DNA of 64,000 nucleotides, from the NCBI RefSeq assembly GCF_027579695.1, contig NC_083590.1, positions 15,635,656 to 15,699,655 on the forward strand. Reading direction: 5' to 3'. The position numbers and the translations under genes are program-made. This document shows positions 42,284-52,800 of the stretch, piece by piece. The notes beneath the pieces were generated by a model that was not told the origin of the DNA, did not search any database, and worked only from the letters and a program-made list of their open reading frames with translations. Every line of letters begins with the position of its first letter. Position 1 is the first letter of the stretch. Source of the DNA: Neoarius graeffei (Eukaryota; Chordata; Actinopteri; Siluriformes; Ariidae).

Positions 42284-42471
42284 AGTCGTCTGGCTGGGGA
42301 GAGAGCTCCCTTCCGCTCTCCCTCTCCCTCCTTAAGTAGAGGGCGGTTTACTGGGGAAAACACACACAAACACAGGTTAATTACCCTCAGGTGAAGCGAT
42401 TCTGCCACTTACCTTCCCCGACTTTGCCCTCCTGTCACAGACCGGCGCTTGGCCACGCCCCCGCTGCCACA
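42133..42471 (-). repeat. 5' LTR of Gypsy copy A
   Basis: Starts TGTAGCGAGAATCGCGTGTG and ends CGCTGCCACA on the plus strand; 339 bp. The length difference from the other LTR is mostly an expanded (CG)n(CA)n tract at 42240-42282. As the minus-strand 5' LTR it should contain the promoter; I see no unmistakable TATA box. Confidence 0.93.
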
Positions 42472-42641
42472 ATTAGTTTCTGAGATATCGTGGCTTTTAA
42501 CAGGCAGCGTGGCTCAAATTTTACTGTAAAAACAATTGCAACAGAAAAACATTACGAAGATCAATTCGTCATTATTTTTAACTTTTCTTTCGAGTTGCAT
42601 GAAATTTTCAGGGACAGTGTGGAATGTCAAGTTTCAATGTG

Positions 42642-42644
42642 ACC

Positions 42645-42675
<31 letters not shown>

Positions 42676-42677
42676 AA
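42642..42677. repeat. Poly-C / poly-A homopolymer tract
   Basis: About 24 C followed by 12 A in the LRR-unit intron; similar C runs occur at the matching place of the next units (44968-44995, shorter at 52619-52624). Confidence 0.9.
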
Positions 42678-43234
42678 GTTAAACCCAGGACCCCCCCAAA
42701 ATCCAACCCTGACATGGATATAATTATTGTGGTGGTGGTTTTTTTGTTTTGTTTTTATTGTTATTGTCCTCCACAGTTTATTGTTGATGAAATTAAATAA
42801 TGAAGATGAGCTCAAAGTGCAGACCTTCAGCTTTATTTTGAGGAAACTTGCATCCAGATTGGGTGACTGGTGTTGAAATTACAGCACTGTTCATATGTGC
42901 TCCCTCTTTTTTGAGGGATGAAAAACTAATTAGACAAACGAACATCGTCATAAATTACACTGACATTTTTATTCCTCCAACACTGAGAGGTGAAACCGGT
43001 ATGTTTTCAGGTTTTCTGTCCATTTTTTCTGAAATTCTTGTTCGCACGCTGTCTCAAGAACGAGTGGCTGAATGTTTGTAGGATTTATATGGAATAATCA
43101 TTGTTTACTTCTCTGATTCTACAATTATATAAATCTATAGTGTTCTATAAATGCACTCTGTAGACTCTGGAGAAACAAGTTTATTGCCCCTGTGTAGTGC
43201 ACTATAAGTCTAATAGAGAACCATCTGAGATTCA

Positions 43235-43237
<3 letters not shown>

Positions 43238-43280
<43 letters not shown>
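43238..43280. repeat. (CT)n microsatellite of LRR unit A
   Basis: About 21 CT units, at the same position as in the next two units (51602, 54989). Confidence 0.95.
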
Positions 43281-43283
<3 letters not shown>

Positions 43284-43407
43284 TAAAGTTCATGGTCTCT
43301 CTGCTGTTCTCTGTTCACCTTCAGCTGCTGATGGTTTAATATCACACACAGCAGAGGAGAGAAACTCAATATAACACTCAGTATTATCATTATTGATTAC
43401 GCTGTTA

Positions 43408-43836
43408 GGCCACACCAATTTCATTAGTTGGTTCTCGGATTTTTTCAGGAAAAATATGAAGCGAGCGGGCGAAATAAAAATAAAATTTAAAAAATGCTCT
43501 GATGGTAAAATTAGCGGTGGAAATAGACCAAACAATACAGGCAAACCAGTAAACAGAATTTCAACACACCTGTCAAAGATTTTACGCTTCTGTTCACTGA
43601 ATACCCTAACAATCACAAACACAGGCTTTGCAGGACTCCCCTCCACAGGCATGTTTCTTCCACAAGTCTTTATCGAAAGTGAAAGGGGTGATTTGATTGG
43701 TTTTCGAAGTCACGTGACCTCATCATGTGACCTTTTCTTTTGGCGGGAGTTTGATTTTGATTTTATTTTATCTTTTTCATTTCGCATTTTCTTCAAGCAG
43801 TGATTCTGAGAACCAACTAATTGAATTGGTGTGGCC
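43408..43836. mobile_element. PIF-Harbinger-like MITE, 429 bp
   Basis: The terminal repeats GGCCACACCAATTTCATTAG and its right counterpart (inverted, about 29 bp with two differences) are flanked by TTA (43405-43407 and 43837-43839). The matching intron position at 55150-55160 (CTGTTAATGAG) is the empty site. TTA/TAA 3-bp targets are typical of Harbinger. No coding sequence. Confidence 0.88.
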
Positions 43837-43973
43837 TTAATGAGAATAAACAGGTGATATTAAATCCTCATGACATTCTGAATAATAAAATTAATTTTAC
43901 ACTCATCTTTAAAGTAAGAATTAAACCAAGATGAAAATCTGTTGATGAAGTGTGTGTCATTGTGTCTCTGCAG

Positions 43974-44147
43974 GTTGTGTGGTTGTGGTGTCTCAGATGA
44001 AGGCTGTGCTGCCCTGAGTTCAGCTCTGAGATCAAACCCCTCACACCTGAGAGAACTGTCTCTGTCTGAGAATAATCTGGGAGACTCAGGAGTGAAGCGT
44101 CTCTGTGCTGTACTGGAGAATCCTCACTGTAAGCTGGAGAAACTGTG
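43974..44147 (+). CDS. LRR exon 3 of the NLRC3-like receptor (tandem cassette B)
   Basis: A 174-nt exon, acceptor TCTCTGCAG, donor CTGTG|GTAAG. It encodes [40 protein letters not shown] and [18 protein letters not shown]. It is almost identical to exon 2, differing mainly in the variable positions of the second repeat (SLSENN versus NLTNNN), the surface likely exposed in an LRR. Phase is symmetric. Confidence 0.9.
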
Positions 44148-44185
44148 GTAAGATCATCTCTCTGAGAGTCACATGACCTGCTCCT

Positions 44186-44435
44186 CCCTTACAGAAAAAA
44201 CACATGAACTTCACATGTGATTTCTCACATGTGAAATATGTGGAAAATGTGATTTGCACATGGGAAACGTGGTTTTGGCCCAATTTTATGTGAATCACAT
44301 GTGGGAATGTTTTCCACATGTGCTCTACATGTTAACACGTTACAAAATCTAATACCATGTATTCCGCATGTTACCACATGTGGTAACATGTGATCACGTG
44401 AAATGCATGGGAAATTCATGTTTTTTCTGTAAGGG
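44186..44435. mobile_element. 250-bp MITE rich in CACATGTG
   Basis: CCCTTACAGAAAAAACA and its inverted partner TGTTTTTTCTGTAAGGG form the ends. The interior repeats ACATGTG / CACATG many times. The sister introns (37700-37740, 52095-52115, 55490-55510) lack it and read CTGCTCCTCAGTAAG across the site. Three flanking bases (CTC) may be the target duplication. Confidence 0.85.
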
Positions 44436-44967
44436 CTCAGTAAGACACATTCTCTAATAGTGAGACTGAAGCAGAGGTTTTAGGTTCATCATCAATGTCC
44501 TGAGGAGGAAGATTGTTTCTTTTCACTGCACACTGATGATTTGTCACAGAGTCTTTGGGTCAGATAGACGTATGTGAGAAGCTGCAGCACAAAACGGGAC
44601 TTGATCCGACTGCAGTGTGTCTGAAAATCATGACTTTACTTTAGAAATTCATGAAAATGAATTATCACCAGAATAAAAAAAAAAGTTCCCAACTGACCGT
44701 CTCAGATTTGCTTCATAGTTTTTGAATAAAGTCACTATTCCCAATAAATAGTGTGTAAAATTCCAGGCTTGTATCTGCATTAGTTTCTGAGATATCGAGG
44801 CTTTTAACAGGTAGCGTGGCTCGAATTTTACTGTAAAAACAAGTGCAACAGAATAAACATGACAAACATTATTTTTAACTTTTCTTTCGAGTTGCATGAC
44901 ATTTTCAGGGATAGTGTGGAATGTCGAGTTTCAGTCTGACTTTTTTTTTCCTTCATTGAACCCAGGA

Positions 44968-44995
44968 CCCCCCCCCCCCCCCCCCCCCCCCCCCC
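44968..44995. repeat. Poly-C tract
   Basis: 28 C in a row. Runs of this length are often mis-sized by sequencing. Confidence 0.9.
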
Positions 44996-45685
44996 AAATC
45001 CAGCCCAGATATGGACATAAAAATTTTGTGGGTGATTTTTTTGAGTCCTCCATAGTATACTGATGATGAAATAAATTAATTAATGAAGATGAGCTCAAAG
45101 TGCAGACCTTCAGATTTATTTGGAGGAAATTTACATCCAGATTGGGTGATGTCAGGATGCAGGTACTTAGGGATGTGTGTGCAGGGGAGAGTGGGGAACG
45201 TAGACTGGCAAACAAATCCAAAATGCTAGACGAATTTGAAGTCGAGGGACAGGCAGGGGTTGATCGATCGGCAGACAGAGTAATAAGGGCAAGACTAAAG
45301 AGTAACTAGGGTTGCAGGGATGAGAATTTTCCGCAGATCCGCAGAATTCCGAATTTTTCCCACTGAAAATGTCATTTTTGTGAAACGTGTAAATCCATTG
45401 AGAATTTATTTTTTTGGGGGGGTAGGGGTCGGCGCAAGGCTTGTGGTGGCATAATCAGGCAGGACCGACCGACTGCCCGCCAGCATCTTTCAGCAACGCT
45501 CATCACAAAATTAGTTGCAGCTGTGATAACGGAAATCGTCATTGCTTTCTTCAATATTTATGCTAACGACAACTCACGATGATTTCCGGCAACGTTCCGG
45601 CAACACACACCTCCACACACACACCCCTCTCACGCAAGCGCACAGCGCATAGGCAGCAATCTGCCGGCAATGTTCAAACATCTTG

Positions 45686-47774
45686 CATGGATTAAAGTTT
45701 TCCATCGCTACGACAGATTTCCGTCAACTGGGAGTGCTAAAGGTCAATAATGAGTGATGCAGATCCGAGGAAGAAAAAAAGGGAGGGGAGTAGGCCCATA
45801 GGTCTGACACCGATGTGATTTAGAACTTCACCAAGCTGCTGTGATTGCCTGTTGTTGAACCCTTTCTTGTGCTGTGTTTGAGTATATGTAAAGGAATAAG
45901 TTGTTGCACTAGATAGGCCTAAATAAATAAATACAGCCTCCGCTACTGTCTAGTCCCGGGGAGGCTCGGCGTAGGCCACTGATGAAACTATTTGGCTGTC
46001 CTACTACTAGGTAACTAGGTTACTTGTCTACTACTAATACTAGGCCTTTTGTAGTAGTGATAATGATATTTGCCTATTGAAAGGTGATCAGGTGAAAAAG
46101 TTGAAGCCACAGCAAGACCTTTGCTATTAAGCCTTTTGTAGGTTAAACAGGCTTCGGCAGACAACGTTCTGGAAAGGCTGTATTTTTCTTTGGTTTGATT
46201 AGCCTACGATTTAATCTTTAAACATTATGGTTTCAGCAGTTCGCTTAAACATTGGAGGCTGCAGAGTCGAGCTGCAAGATTTCCCGACACTTGTTTAAGA
46301 TGCCAAACTTCACAGTAAGGAGAAAATAATTCCACAGTATTTAGTGCCTCGTCAGTCTCAAAAATTTAATAGTGAAGGACCAACGCAAATTACGTCCCCA
46401 AAAAACATCTCGTAGGCCTATATTTTACATTTTCAAAAAAGTCCGGAATTGGAAGTCAGTCAGTGGAGTGTAATGAAGTGTCTCATTCACTAAGCACAAA
46501 AGGTCGGAAAACAGTGGAAGCCAATACTCCGAAGCTCAAAATTCAGGAAAGTGGCTCCGGTGTCGCAAGTGCACAAGAACAGTTATTTGAAAGTTAACCT
46601 AATGAATTTGTGCGTGCGATTTCATGAAGAACCAGGACAATTGGCTTTCGGTGAAAGATTCACACCTATGACTCATTATATTCGCGCGCGCCCTCTCGCC
46701 CACTGCTGCTTCGTTTTCCCGATTTACACGAGTGTCTGAAGATGGAGTTTTCAGAAATCTCCACTCTGCCCCAAGTTTGCGAAAGTAGCTGTTTTCAGTG
46801 ACTGAAACCTCCGTATAGGTGTGAATGAGAGGTGCAACCGAATAAATAAATATGCGTCTTTTTTATCCGGCTACATGTAGGCTATCACTGCGCAAAGCCT
46901 CTAATGTTGAAATGGTAGTAATATTTGTTAAATTAATAGTAGGCTAATTTCCACATTAATTGGTAAAATGGCACAAGGGATGTGATGGGGGGGATGGCCG
47001 TTTTATAAGGGGGGTGATTTGAGATTTTTATTTCAGAAGGGGGATGCCTCCCCCCACATCCCCCCCCCCCCCTCAACTCGAGTACTGCGTATAAGGCCAT
47101 ATTTCACCTGACATAGGCCCTTCGATTTCCATCACTAGAGCACGTCAAATTACTTTCGGTTTTGCCAGCATGGACGTGCTTCTTTTAAATGAAGGCACAG
47201 ATGTGTCAGACATCGACAAAACGGTAAAGAATAAGTGGAGATGGGCTTGGCTAAATGAAATGGGCGATAATGGCAAGCTCCTGCTGCTGTGCCAAGGAAA
47301 AAGAAACAAAAACAGACATCAGGTGTTGCCAAACTAGATGCCTTTGGCTTCACTGCGAAGAAGCAGAAAAAGTGAACTTTCACTTTACTTTTCTTGTTTC
47401 CTGGTTTTATGTCAACAGATTTTCTTATTTTTCTTTTTGTTCCACTCTTTTGAAAGCATGGTTCAAGTTTGACTGCACTTGCACTTTTCTCTTAACCACT
47501 GTTGTGCATTACTAAAGTATTGTTGAAATAAATTTGCACTTTGCGCTGAAAACTTGATGTTTCATCATTTATAGCCAGTAATGACAATGGTCAAGTCTTG
47601 CCTTAGCTTTAGTCATTGTTAAAATTATGTAAATGCACTATAAGTAGGGGCCTAGGGGACAATGGACAACACGGCGTTTAAAATTTCACGCATCGCTGAC
47701 GTGGTAGGGGCCAACGACATGGAGCTTTTTTTTTTTTTTCAGTCAGATTTTTTTTTTTTTTGCTTTAATCCATG
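45686..47774 (+). mobile_element. Nested element with CATGGATTAAAG ends, copy 1
   Basis: CATGGATTAAAG at 45686 and CTTTAATCCATG ending at 47774, flanked by ATCTTG (45680-45685 and 47775-47780). A second copy with its own 6-bp duplication lies at 56603-60490, and the two align over most of their length. It holds a transposase-like short frame at 47170. Confidence 0.85.
47170..47337 (+). pseudogene. Transposase N-terminus relic of the CATGGATTAAAG element
   Basis: A 55-codon frame MDVLLLNEGTDVSDIDKTVK then NKWRWAWLNEM, ending in a stop. 'KNKWRWxWL' is an N-terminal motif I associate with fish hAT-like transposases. In the next frame the DNA reads KLDAFGFTAKKQKK before a stop at about 47370, as if a short spliced C-terminus followed. 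The same frame recurs with few changes at 59888 in copy 2. Too short for the 60-codon cut-off of common ORF scans. Confidence 0.45.
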
Positions 47775-47780
47775 ATCTTG

Positions 47781-48825
47781 GCTGACCTGTTGCTGTGAGT
47801 TGCACTTCATTTCCATTGCTGTTTTCTGTATGGGTATTACTGGTTTTCAAGTATTTCATACTCCACCGTTTGCCATAGTTTCTAACGAGAGCAGCATTTG
47901 TTGCGAGTGCAGGGAAAGGCCTACCGGCATTCTAGGAACATTTGTTTGGCTCCACTCAAATGTAAAACGCATCACACATTTCTCAGCATTTTCATCTCCC
48001 ATCTGTTAAGCATTGTCTCTGGTCGAGGAAACACACGTACAAACCGGTTATTTCTAACGTCAAGTTTATTTAGTAAATATATTACGTTCATTAGGTCTTC
48101 TTAAATCAAATAATTATCATGTTATTTGATATAAGTTTATTTAGTTCTAGCATTTTTATAACACAAAGTAGTTTTGAGTAACTCATCACGCGAACTCCAC
48201 ACACTTCCTGTTTGTTGCGAGAAACCGAGGGACTGTACCATTGGCTTGTTATGGAGGGGTGTTGTGGGTGTTTGGTGGAATGGACTGTTTTAACGGGGGT
48301 GTTTTACTGGTGTTGGGGAAACATGTATTTTACTCTGCACTGAAGGGTTTTTGGTTAAAGAAAATTATTTTGGATGTTTGTATATTTTGTGTTTTGTTTC
48401 TTTAAATTGTTGTTTTGTATTTAGGATGTCATTATTTAGTTGATTGATTAATTTTGCAATTTGGGCTCAACTGTGGGAGGGGCTGCGGGTATGTAAGCTC
48501 TGCAGTAGCTCCAGAACCTCACTTGTGGTTGGAATGTCTTGTTTGAAGGTGCTGTGGGTTGGCTGACTAATAGTTTTGTTCAGGGTCTTTTTAATTTAGT
48601 CTGGCAAACTTGAAGCCTCTTTATTTTTGTTTTCTTATTTTGTTTGTATAGTTTTCTTTTTGGCAATTTGAACCTTTGGTTGGTGCACTGTAAATATTTG
48701 CACTATTTTAAGAAAAGTTTTAAAATAGAAAAAATAAAAAATATATTTTTGGAGGAAGAAGTTTTCCGGCTCTCTGTCTGCTCCACTGCTATCCATCCTT
48801 GCACCATCATTGAATAATTTGAAAT

Positions 48826-48830
<5 letters not shown>
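47781..48830. other. Interior of the hAT-like element, no gene recognised
   Basis: T-rich sequence with no open frame of note. Confidence 0.35.

Positions 48831-48875
<45 letters not shown>
48831..48875. repeat. (TA)n microsatellite
   Basis: About 22 TA units. The SINE starts immediately after. Confidence 0.95.
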
Positions 48876-48876
<1 letters not shown>

Positions 48877-48877
<1 letters not shown>

Positions 48878-49242
48878 GGCGGCACGGTGGTGTAGTGGTT
48901 AGCGCCGTCGCCTCACAGCAAGAAGGTCCGGGTTCGAGCCCCGTGGCCGGCGAGGGCCTTTCTGTGCGGAGTTTTGCATGTTCTCCCCGTGTCCGCGTGG
49001 GTTTCCTCCGGGTGCTCCGGTTTCTCCCACAGTCCAAAGACATGCAGGTTAGGTTAACTGGTGACTCTAAATTGACCGTAGGTGTGAATGTGAGTGTGAA
49101 TGGTCGTCTGTGTCTATGTGTCGGCCCTGTGATGACCTGGCGACTTGTCCAGGGTGAACCCCGCCTTTCACCCGTAGTCAGCTGGGATAGGCTCCAGTTT
49201 GCCTGTGACCCTGTAGAAGTATAAAGCGGCTAGAGATGAGAG
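48877..49242 (+). mobile_element. tRNA-headed SINE, plus strand, full length
   Basis: GGGCGGCACGGTGGTGTAGT begins the head. The A-box-like TGGTGTAGTGGTTAGCG and B-box GGTTCGAGCCCCG are intact, as expected for RNA polymerase III transcription. The tail ends TAGAGATGAGAG. Inserted at the edge of a TA repeat, so the duplication cannot be read. Confidence 0.92.
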
Positions 49243-49608
49243 ATATATCTGTGTGTATATGTGTGTGTGGGAAAGGGGGATTGTGAATTGGGCAGATGCC
49301 CCCTAGACCAGCCAGTCATTTCAGAGTTTTTTTAAAATGTCCCATTCTCATCCCTGGGGTTGAGAACACGATAAGGCAGGCAGAATAACAAGGCTTGGTA
49401 TGACAGGTAAGACACTGAACAATACTTCGCATGGAGTGAGTGTGGGAGAGGTGTTTATATAGCGTGGGCTGATTAACCAGGAAATGAGTGACAGGTGTAA
49501 TTAATAGACAGGCGATAGAGGGCGCTGTGGTTCTTGGGTGTTGTAGTTCAGATCGGCCATGTTTGTAGTCTGACTGGAAGTGGCACGCTCTATCGCGTTA
49601 CTGACAGG

Positions 49609-50592
49609 CAGAGGTGGACAGTAACCAAGTACATTTACTTGAGTACTGTACTTAAGTACACTTTTTGAGTATCTGTACTTTACTTGAGGTTTTTTTTTTG
49701 GCAACTTATGACTGTCTTTCAAATGGAGTGAAGTTAAACATCGTGCGTTTTATTCCACTACATTTCTATTAAGGTCCTCATTACTCGTTACCATGAAGCA
49801 GCTTTGAAAGTGGATGTTTTTCTTTTCTAAAACGTGATGGGTTTTTTTGGCAGGTGGCACTGAGACAGCCTGTCAGTAATCACTAAGGTCGCGTCCATAG
49901 ACTATAAAATCAAGTTTAGTGATTTCTCCGCAGCGTTATTTGAACACAATCAGTTGATGGCAGAATGGAAGGAGGCAGCTCTTCTGGGGAACGCTCTGGG
50001 GAAAGGAATAAAGATCTTTGTTTGCCAAAAACAAACCACATTTAGGTCCTTCAAAAACTCACTGTCCAACCTGCAGAAGCATATACAAATGTATGTAAGC
50101 ATTTTATTCCAAGATAAAGCTTGTAATGAAGTTTTCTGTGCTTTTAGAGCAAGCGATAACAGCACAATAGCTATGCAGTCTGGTTTGTCAAATGACTTTC
50201 TGTGGATTTGCTCGCCAAGTTGCCGTAGCCTTGTCCATGGCTAACGTGAACACATGGCTCATTAACTTACAGACTGTTAGTTAGCATGTAAAAACGGAAT
50301 TACGCTGAGATGAATAACTTATCTGAAGTCCTTTCAGAAATGTTTTAGCATAATCTTGCCAAATGATTAGAATGTAGAAATCTTTCTTTTTGAGTAACAT
50401 TAGCTACCCAATATGATTTCAAGTTTGAAAAGAGTTGACTAGCATGTCAGGTGGCGCTTCACTGACTAGCTAGCTTAACGTTAAACCACCATGATGGCAC
50501 AGCATGCATTTGTTTTGTGAATTCACATTTCTGTCTTTGGTAATGTTAAGATTGTAGCTTTTGTGATCTTGCATAATTACTATAGCTACTAC

Positions 50593-50626
<34 letters not shown>

Positions 50627-51224
50627 GTAGCCAAAGAGAAAAACTAGCGAGCATCTTGTTTATGATTCTGCTTGGTTGTAAGTTGTTTCATTTTGTAACA
50701 TTCTGCCAGATGTTTATTCTACAGGTTCTACAAGTTAGTCAGTAAATCCAGTCGGTTGCTTCAGAGGCATTGGGTTTTGTAAGCGTTGTGGCAATAATAC
50801 AACAATGCATTGACAGAAAATGTACTTTTAATACTTCAGTATTTTTAAAAGCAAATATTTCAGTACTTTAACTTCACTAAAAATTTGACTGTACAACTTT
50901 CACAATGTGGGTTTCCTCCAGGTGCTCCGGTTTCCCCCACAGTCCAAAGGCATGCAGATTAGGCTAAGTGGTGGCTCCAAATTGACCGTAGGTGCGAATG
51001 TGAGTGTGAATGGTTATCTGTGTCAGCCCTGACTTGTCCAGGGTGAACCCTGCCTCTTGCCCATAGTCAGCTGGGATAGGCTCCATCTTGCCTGCGACCC
51101 TGTAGAACAGGATAAAGCGGCTACAGATGATGGATGGAACTTTCACTTGTATTGGAGTAACATTTGACCGGTGGGATCTGTACTTTGACTGAAGGAATGA
51201 AGTTGGGTATTTTGTCCACGTCTG
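49609..51224. mobile_element. hAT MITE at the end of solo LTR A
   Basis: CAGAGGTGGACAGTAACCAA and its partner TTTTGTCCACGTCTG are terminal repeats. The 8-mer CTGACAGG flanks it (49601-49608 and 51225-51232). The ACTTAAGTAC / GAGTACTGTACTTAAGTAC-like repeats near the left end are typical of this fish family. It contains a SINE fragment absent from its twin at 53223. Confidence 0.92.
50904..51137 (+). mobile_element. 5'-truncated SINE in the hAT
   Basis: It starts mid-body (GTGGGTTTCCTCCAGGTGCT) and ends GCTACAGATGATGGATGG. It is flanked by AACTTTCAC (50895-50903 and 51138-51146). The twin hAT copy at 53223 is uninterrupted here (TACAATTTTCACTTGTATCG), so the insertion came after duplication of the unit. 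More diverged than the other SINEs. Confidence 0.88.
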
Positions 51225-51599
51225 CTGACAGGTGACCTGGTGTTGAAATTACAGCACTGTTTATATGTGCTCCCTCTTTTTTGAGGGATGAAAAACTAAT
51301 TAGACAAACGAACATAGTCATTAATTACACTGACATTTTTATTCCTCCGACACTGAGAGGTGAAACCGGTATGTTTTTGGGTTTTCTGTCCATTTTTCCT
51401 GAAATTCTTGTTCGCACGCTGTCTCAAGAACGAGTGGCTGAATGTTTGTAGGATTTATATGGAATAATCATTGTTTACTTCTCTGATTCTACAATAATAT
51501 AAATCTATAGTGTTCTATAAATGCACTCTGTAGACTCTGGAGAAACAAGTTTATTGCCCCTGTGTAGTGCACTATAAGTCTAGTAGAGGGCCATCTGAG

Positions 51600-51601
<2 letters not shown>

Positions 51602-51632
<31 letters not shown>
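51602..51632. repeat. (CT)n microsatellite of LRR unit B
   Basis: About 15 units, at the same unit position as 43238. Confidence 0.95.
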
Positions 51633-51635
<3 letters not shown>

Positions 51636-51893
51636 TAAAGTTCATGGTCTCTCTGCTGTTCTCTGTTCAGCTTCAGCTGCTGATGGTTTAATATCATACA
51701 CAACAGAGGAGAGAAACTCAATATAACACTCAGTATTATCATTATTAATTACACTAATGAGAATAAACAGGTGATATTAAATCCTCATGACATTCTGAAT
51801 AATAAAATTAATTTTACACTCCTCATCTTTAAAGTAAGAATTACACCAAGATGGAAATCTGTTGATGAAGTGTGTGTCATTGTGTCTCTGCAG

Positions 51894-52070
51894 GTTGTGT
51901 GGTTGTGGTGTCTCAGATGAAGGCTGTGCTGCTCTGAGTTCAGCTCTGAGATCAAACCCCTCACACCTGAGACAACTGGATCTGAATAATAATAATAATC
52001 TGGGAGACTCAGGAGTGAAGCGTCTCTGTGCTGTACTGGAGAATCCTCACTGTAAACTGGAGACACTGAG
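51894..52070 (+). CDS. LRR exon 4 of the NLRC3-like receptor (tandem cassette C)
   Basis: A 177-nt exon, acceptor TCTCTGCAG, donor CTGAG|GTAAG. It encodes [40 protein letters not shown] and [19 protein letters not shown]. It has one extra AAT codon in the variable LDLNNNNNL region compared with exons 2 and 3; trinucleotide slippage in AATAATAAT is the likely cause and keeps the frame. Phase is symmetric. Confidence 0.9.
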
Positions 52071-52800
52071 GTAAGATCATCTCTCTGAGAGTCACATGAC
52101 CTGCTCCTCAGTAAGACACATTCTCTAATAGTGAGACTGAAGCAGAGGTTTTAGGTTCATCATCAATGTCCTGAGGAGGAAGATTGTTTCTGTTCACTGC
52201 ACACTGATGATTTGTCACAGAGTCTTTGGGTCAGATGGACGCATGTGAGAAGCTGCAGCAGAAAACGGGACTTGATCCGACTGCAATGTGTCTGAAATTT
52301 ATTACTTTATTTTAGAAATTAATGAAAATGAATTATCTCCAGATTATAAAAAAGTTCCCATCTGACCGTTTCAGATTTGCTTCATACTTTTTGAATAAAG
52401 TCATTGTTCCAAATAGTGTGTAAAATTCCAGGCTTGTATCTGCATTAGTTTCTGAGATATCGATGCTTTTAACGGCAGCGTGGCTCGAATTTTACTGTAA
52501 AAACAAGTGCAACAGAAAAACATTACCAAGTTTCATTCATCATTCTTTTTAACTTTTCTTTCAACTTGCATGAAATTTTCAAGGATAGTGTGGAATGTTG
52601 ATTTTCAATATGATACTCCCCCCCAGTTAAACCCAGGACCCCCCTAAATCCAGCCCTGATGTGCATATAAATAATAATTTTTTTTTTTTTGTCATTGTTG
52701 TCCTCCACAGTATATTGTTGATGAAATTAAATATTGAAGATGAGCTCAAAGTGCAGACCTTCAGCTTTATTTTGAGGGAACTTGCATCCAGATTGGGTGA

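Larger units (their letters stand above)
38065..42471 (-). mobile_element. Gmr1-type Ty3/Gypsy LTR retrotransposon, copy A, both LTRs
   Basis: A 4.4-kb minus-strand element bounded by TG...CA LTRs. It is flanked by the perfect 5-bp duplication ATTAG (38060-38064 and 42472-42476) and inserted in the intron of LRR unit A; the uninterrupted site is visible in units B and C (GCATTAGTTTCTGAGATATC). Order on the minus strand: 5' LTR, putative primer-binding site, gag, zinc knuckle/protease, integrase, reverse transcriptase, RNase H, 3' LTR. Integrase before reverse transcriptase is the Gmr1 arrangement. Frameshifts and altered catalytic residues suggest it cannot move by itself. Confidence 0.93.
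45315..49356 (+). mobile_element. hAT-like element with 6-bp target duplication, inside solo LTR A
   Basis: The ends CAGGGATGAGAAT (45315-45327) and ATTCTCATCCCTG (49344-49356) are exact inverted repeats. GGGTTG is repeated at 45309-45314 and 49357-49362. The sister unit at about 52964 lacks it. It contains a second element of related type (45686-47774), a TA microsatellite and a SINE. Subterminal TCCGCAGATCCGCAGAATTC resembles the ends of the MITE at 29367. Confidence 0.8.
45150..51230 (+). mobile_element. Solo LTR A, broken into parts by two DNA elements
   Basis: It starts TGTCAGGATGCAGGTACTTA after GGTGA (45145-45149) and ends ...CTGACA before GGTGA (51231-51235). The empty site in unit A reads ATTGGGTGACTGGTG at 42859-42873. 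The retained LTR text is 45150-45314, 49357-49608 and 51225-51230, about 420 bp. The blocks GTTTATATAGCGTGGGCTGA and CAGGTGTAATTAAT are like fish Gypsy LTRs. No internal retrovirus-like sequence is left, so it arose by LTR-LTR recombination. Confidence 0.85.

Noticed and set aside
42642..42677. Poly-C tracts (also 27246, 28785, 33010, 44968) as functional G-quadruplex elements
   Set aside because: They could form quadruplexes, but single long runs at unit positions look like repeat slippage. Length is also unreliable.
46551..46739. 62-codon frame conserved between 46551 and 57714
   Set aside because: Conserved only because both are copies of the same transposon. The opposite strand is equally open and there is no known motif.
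48877..48960. Possible tRNA gene
   Set aside because: The A- and B-box region is the head of a SINE repeated seven times in the window; it cannot fold as a full cloverleaf and is followed by the SINE body.
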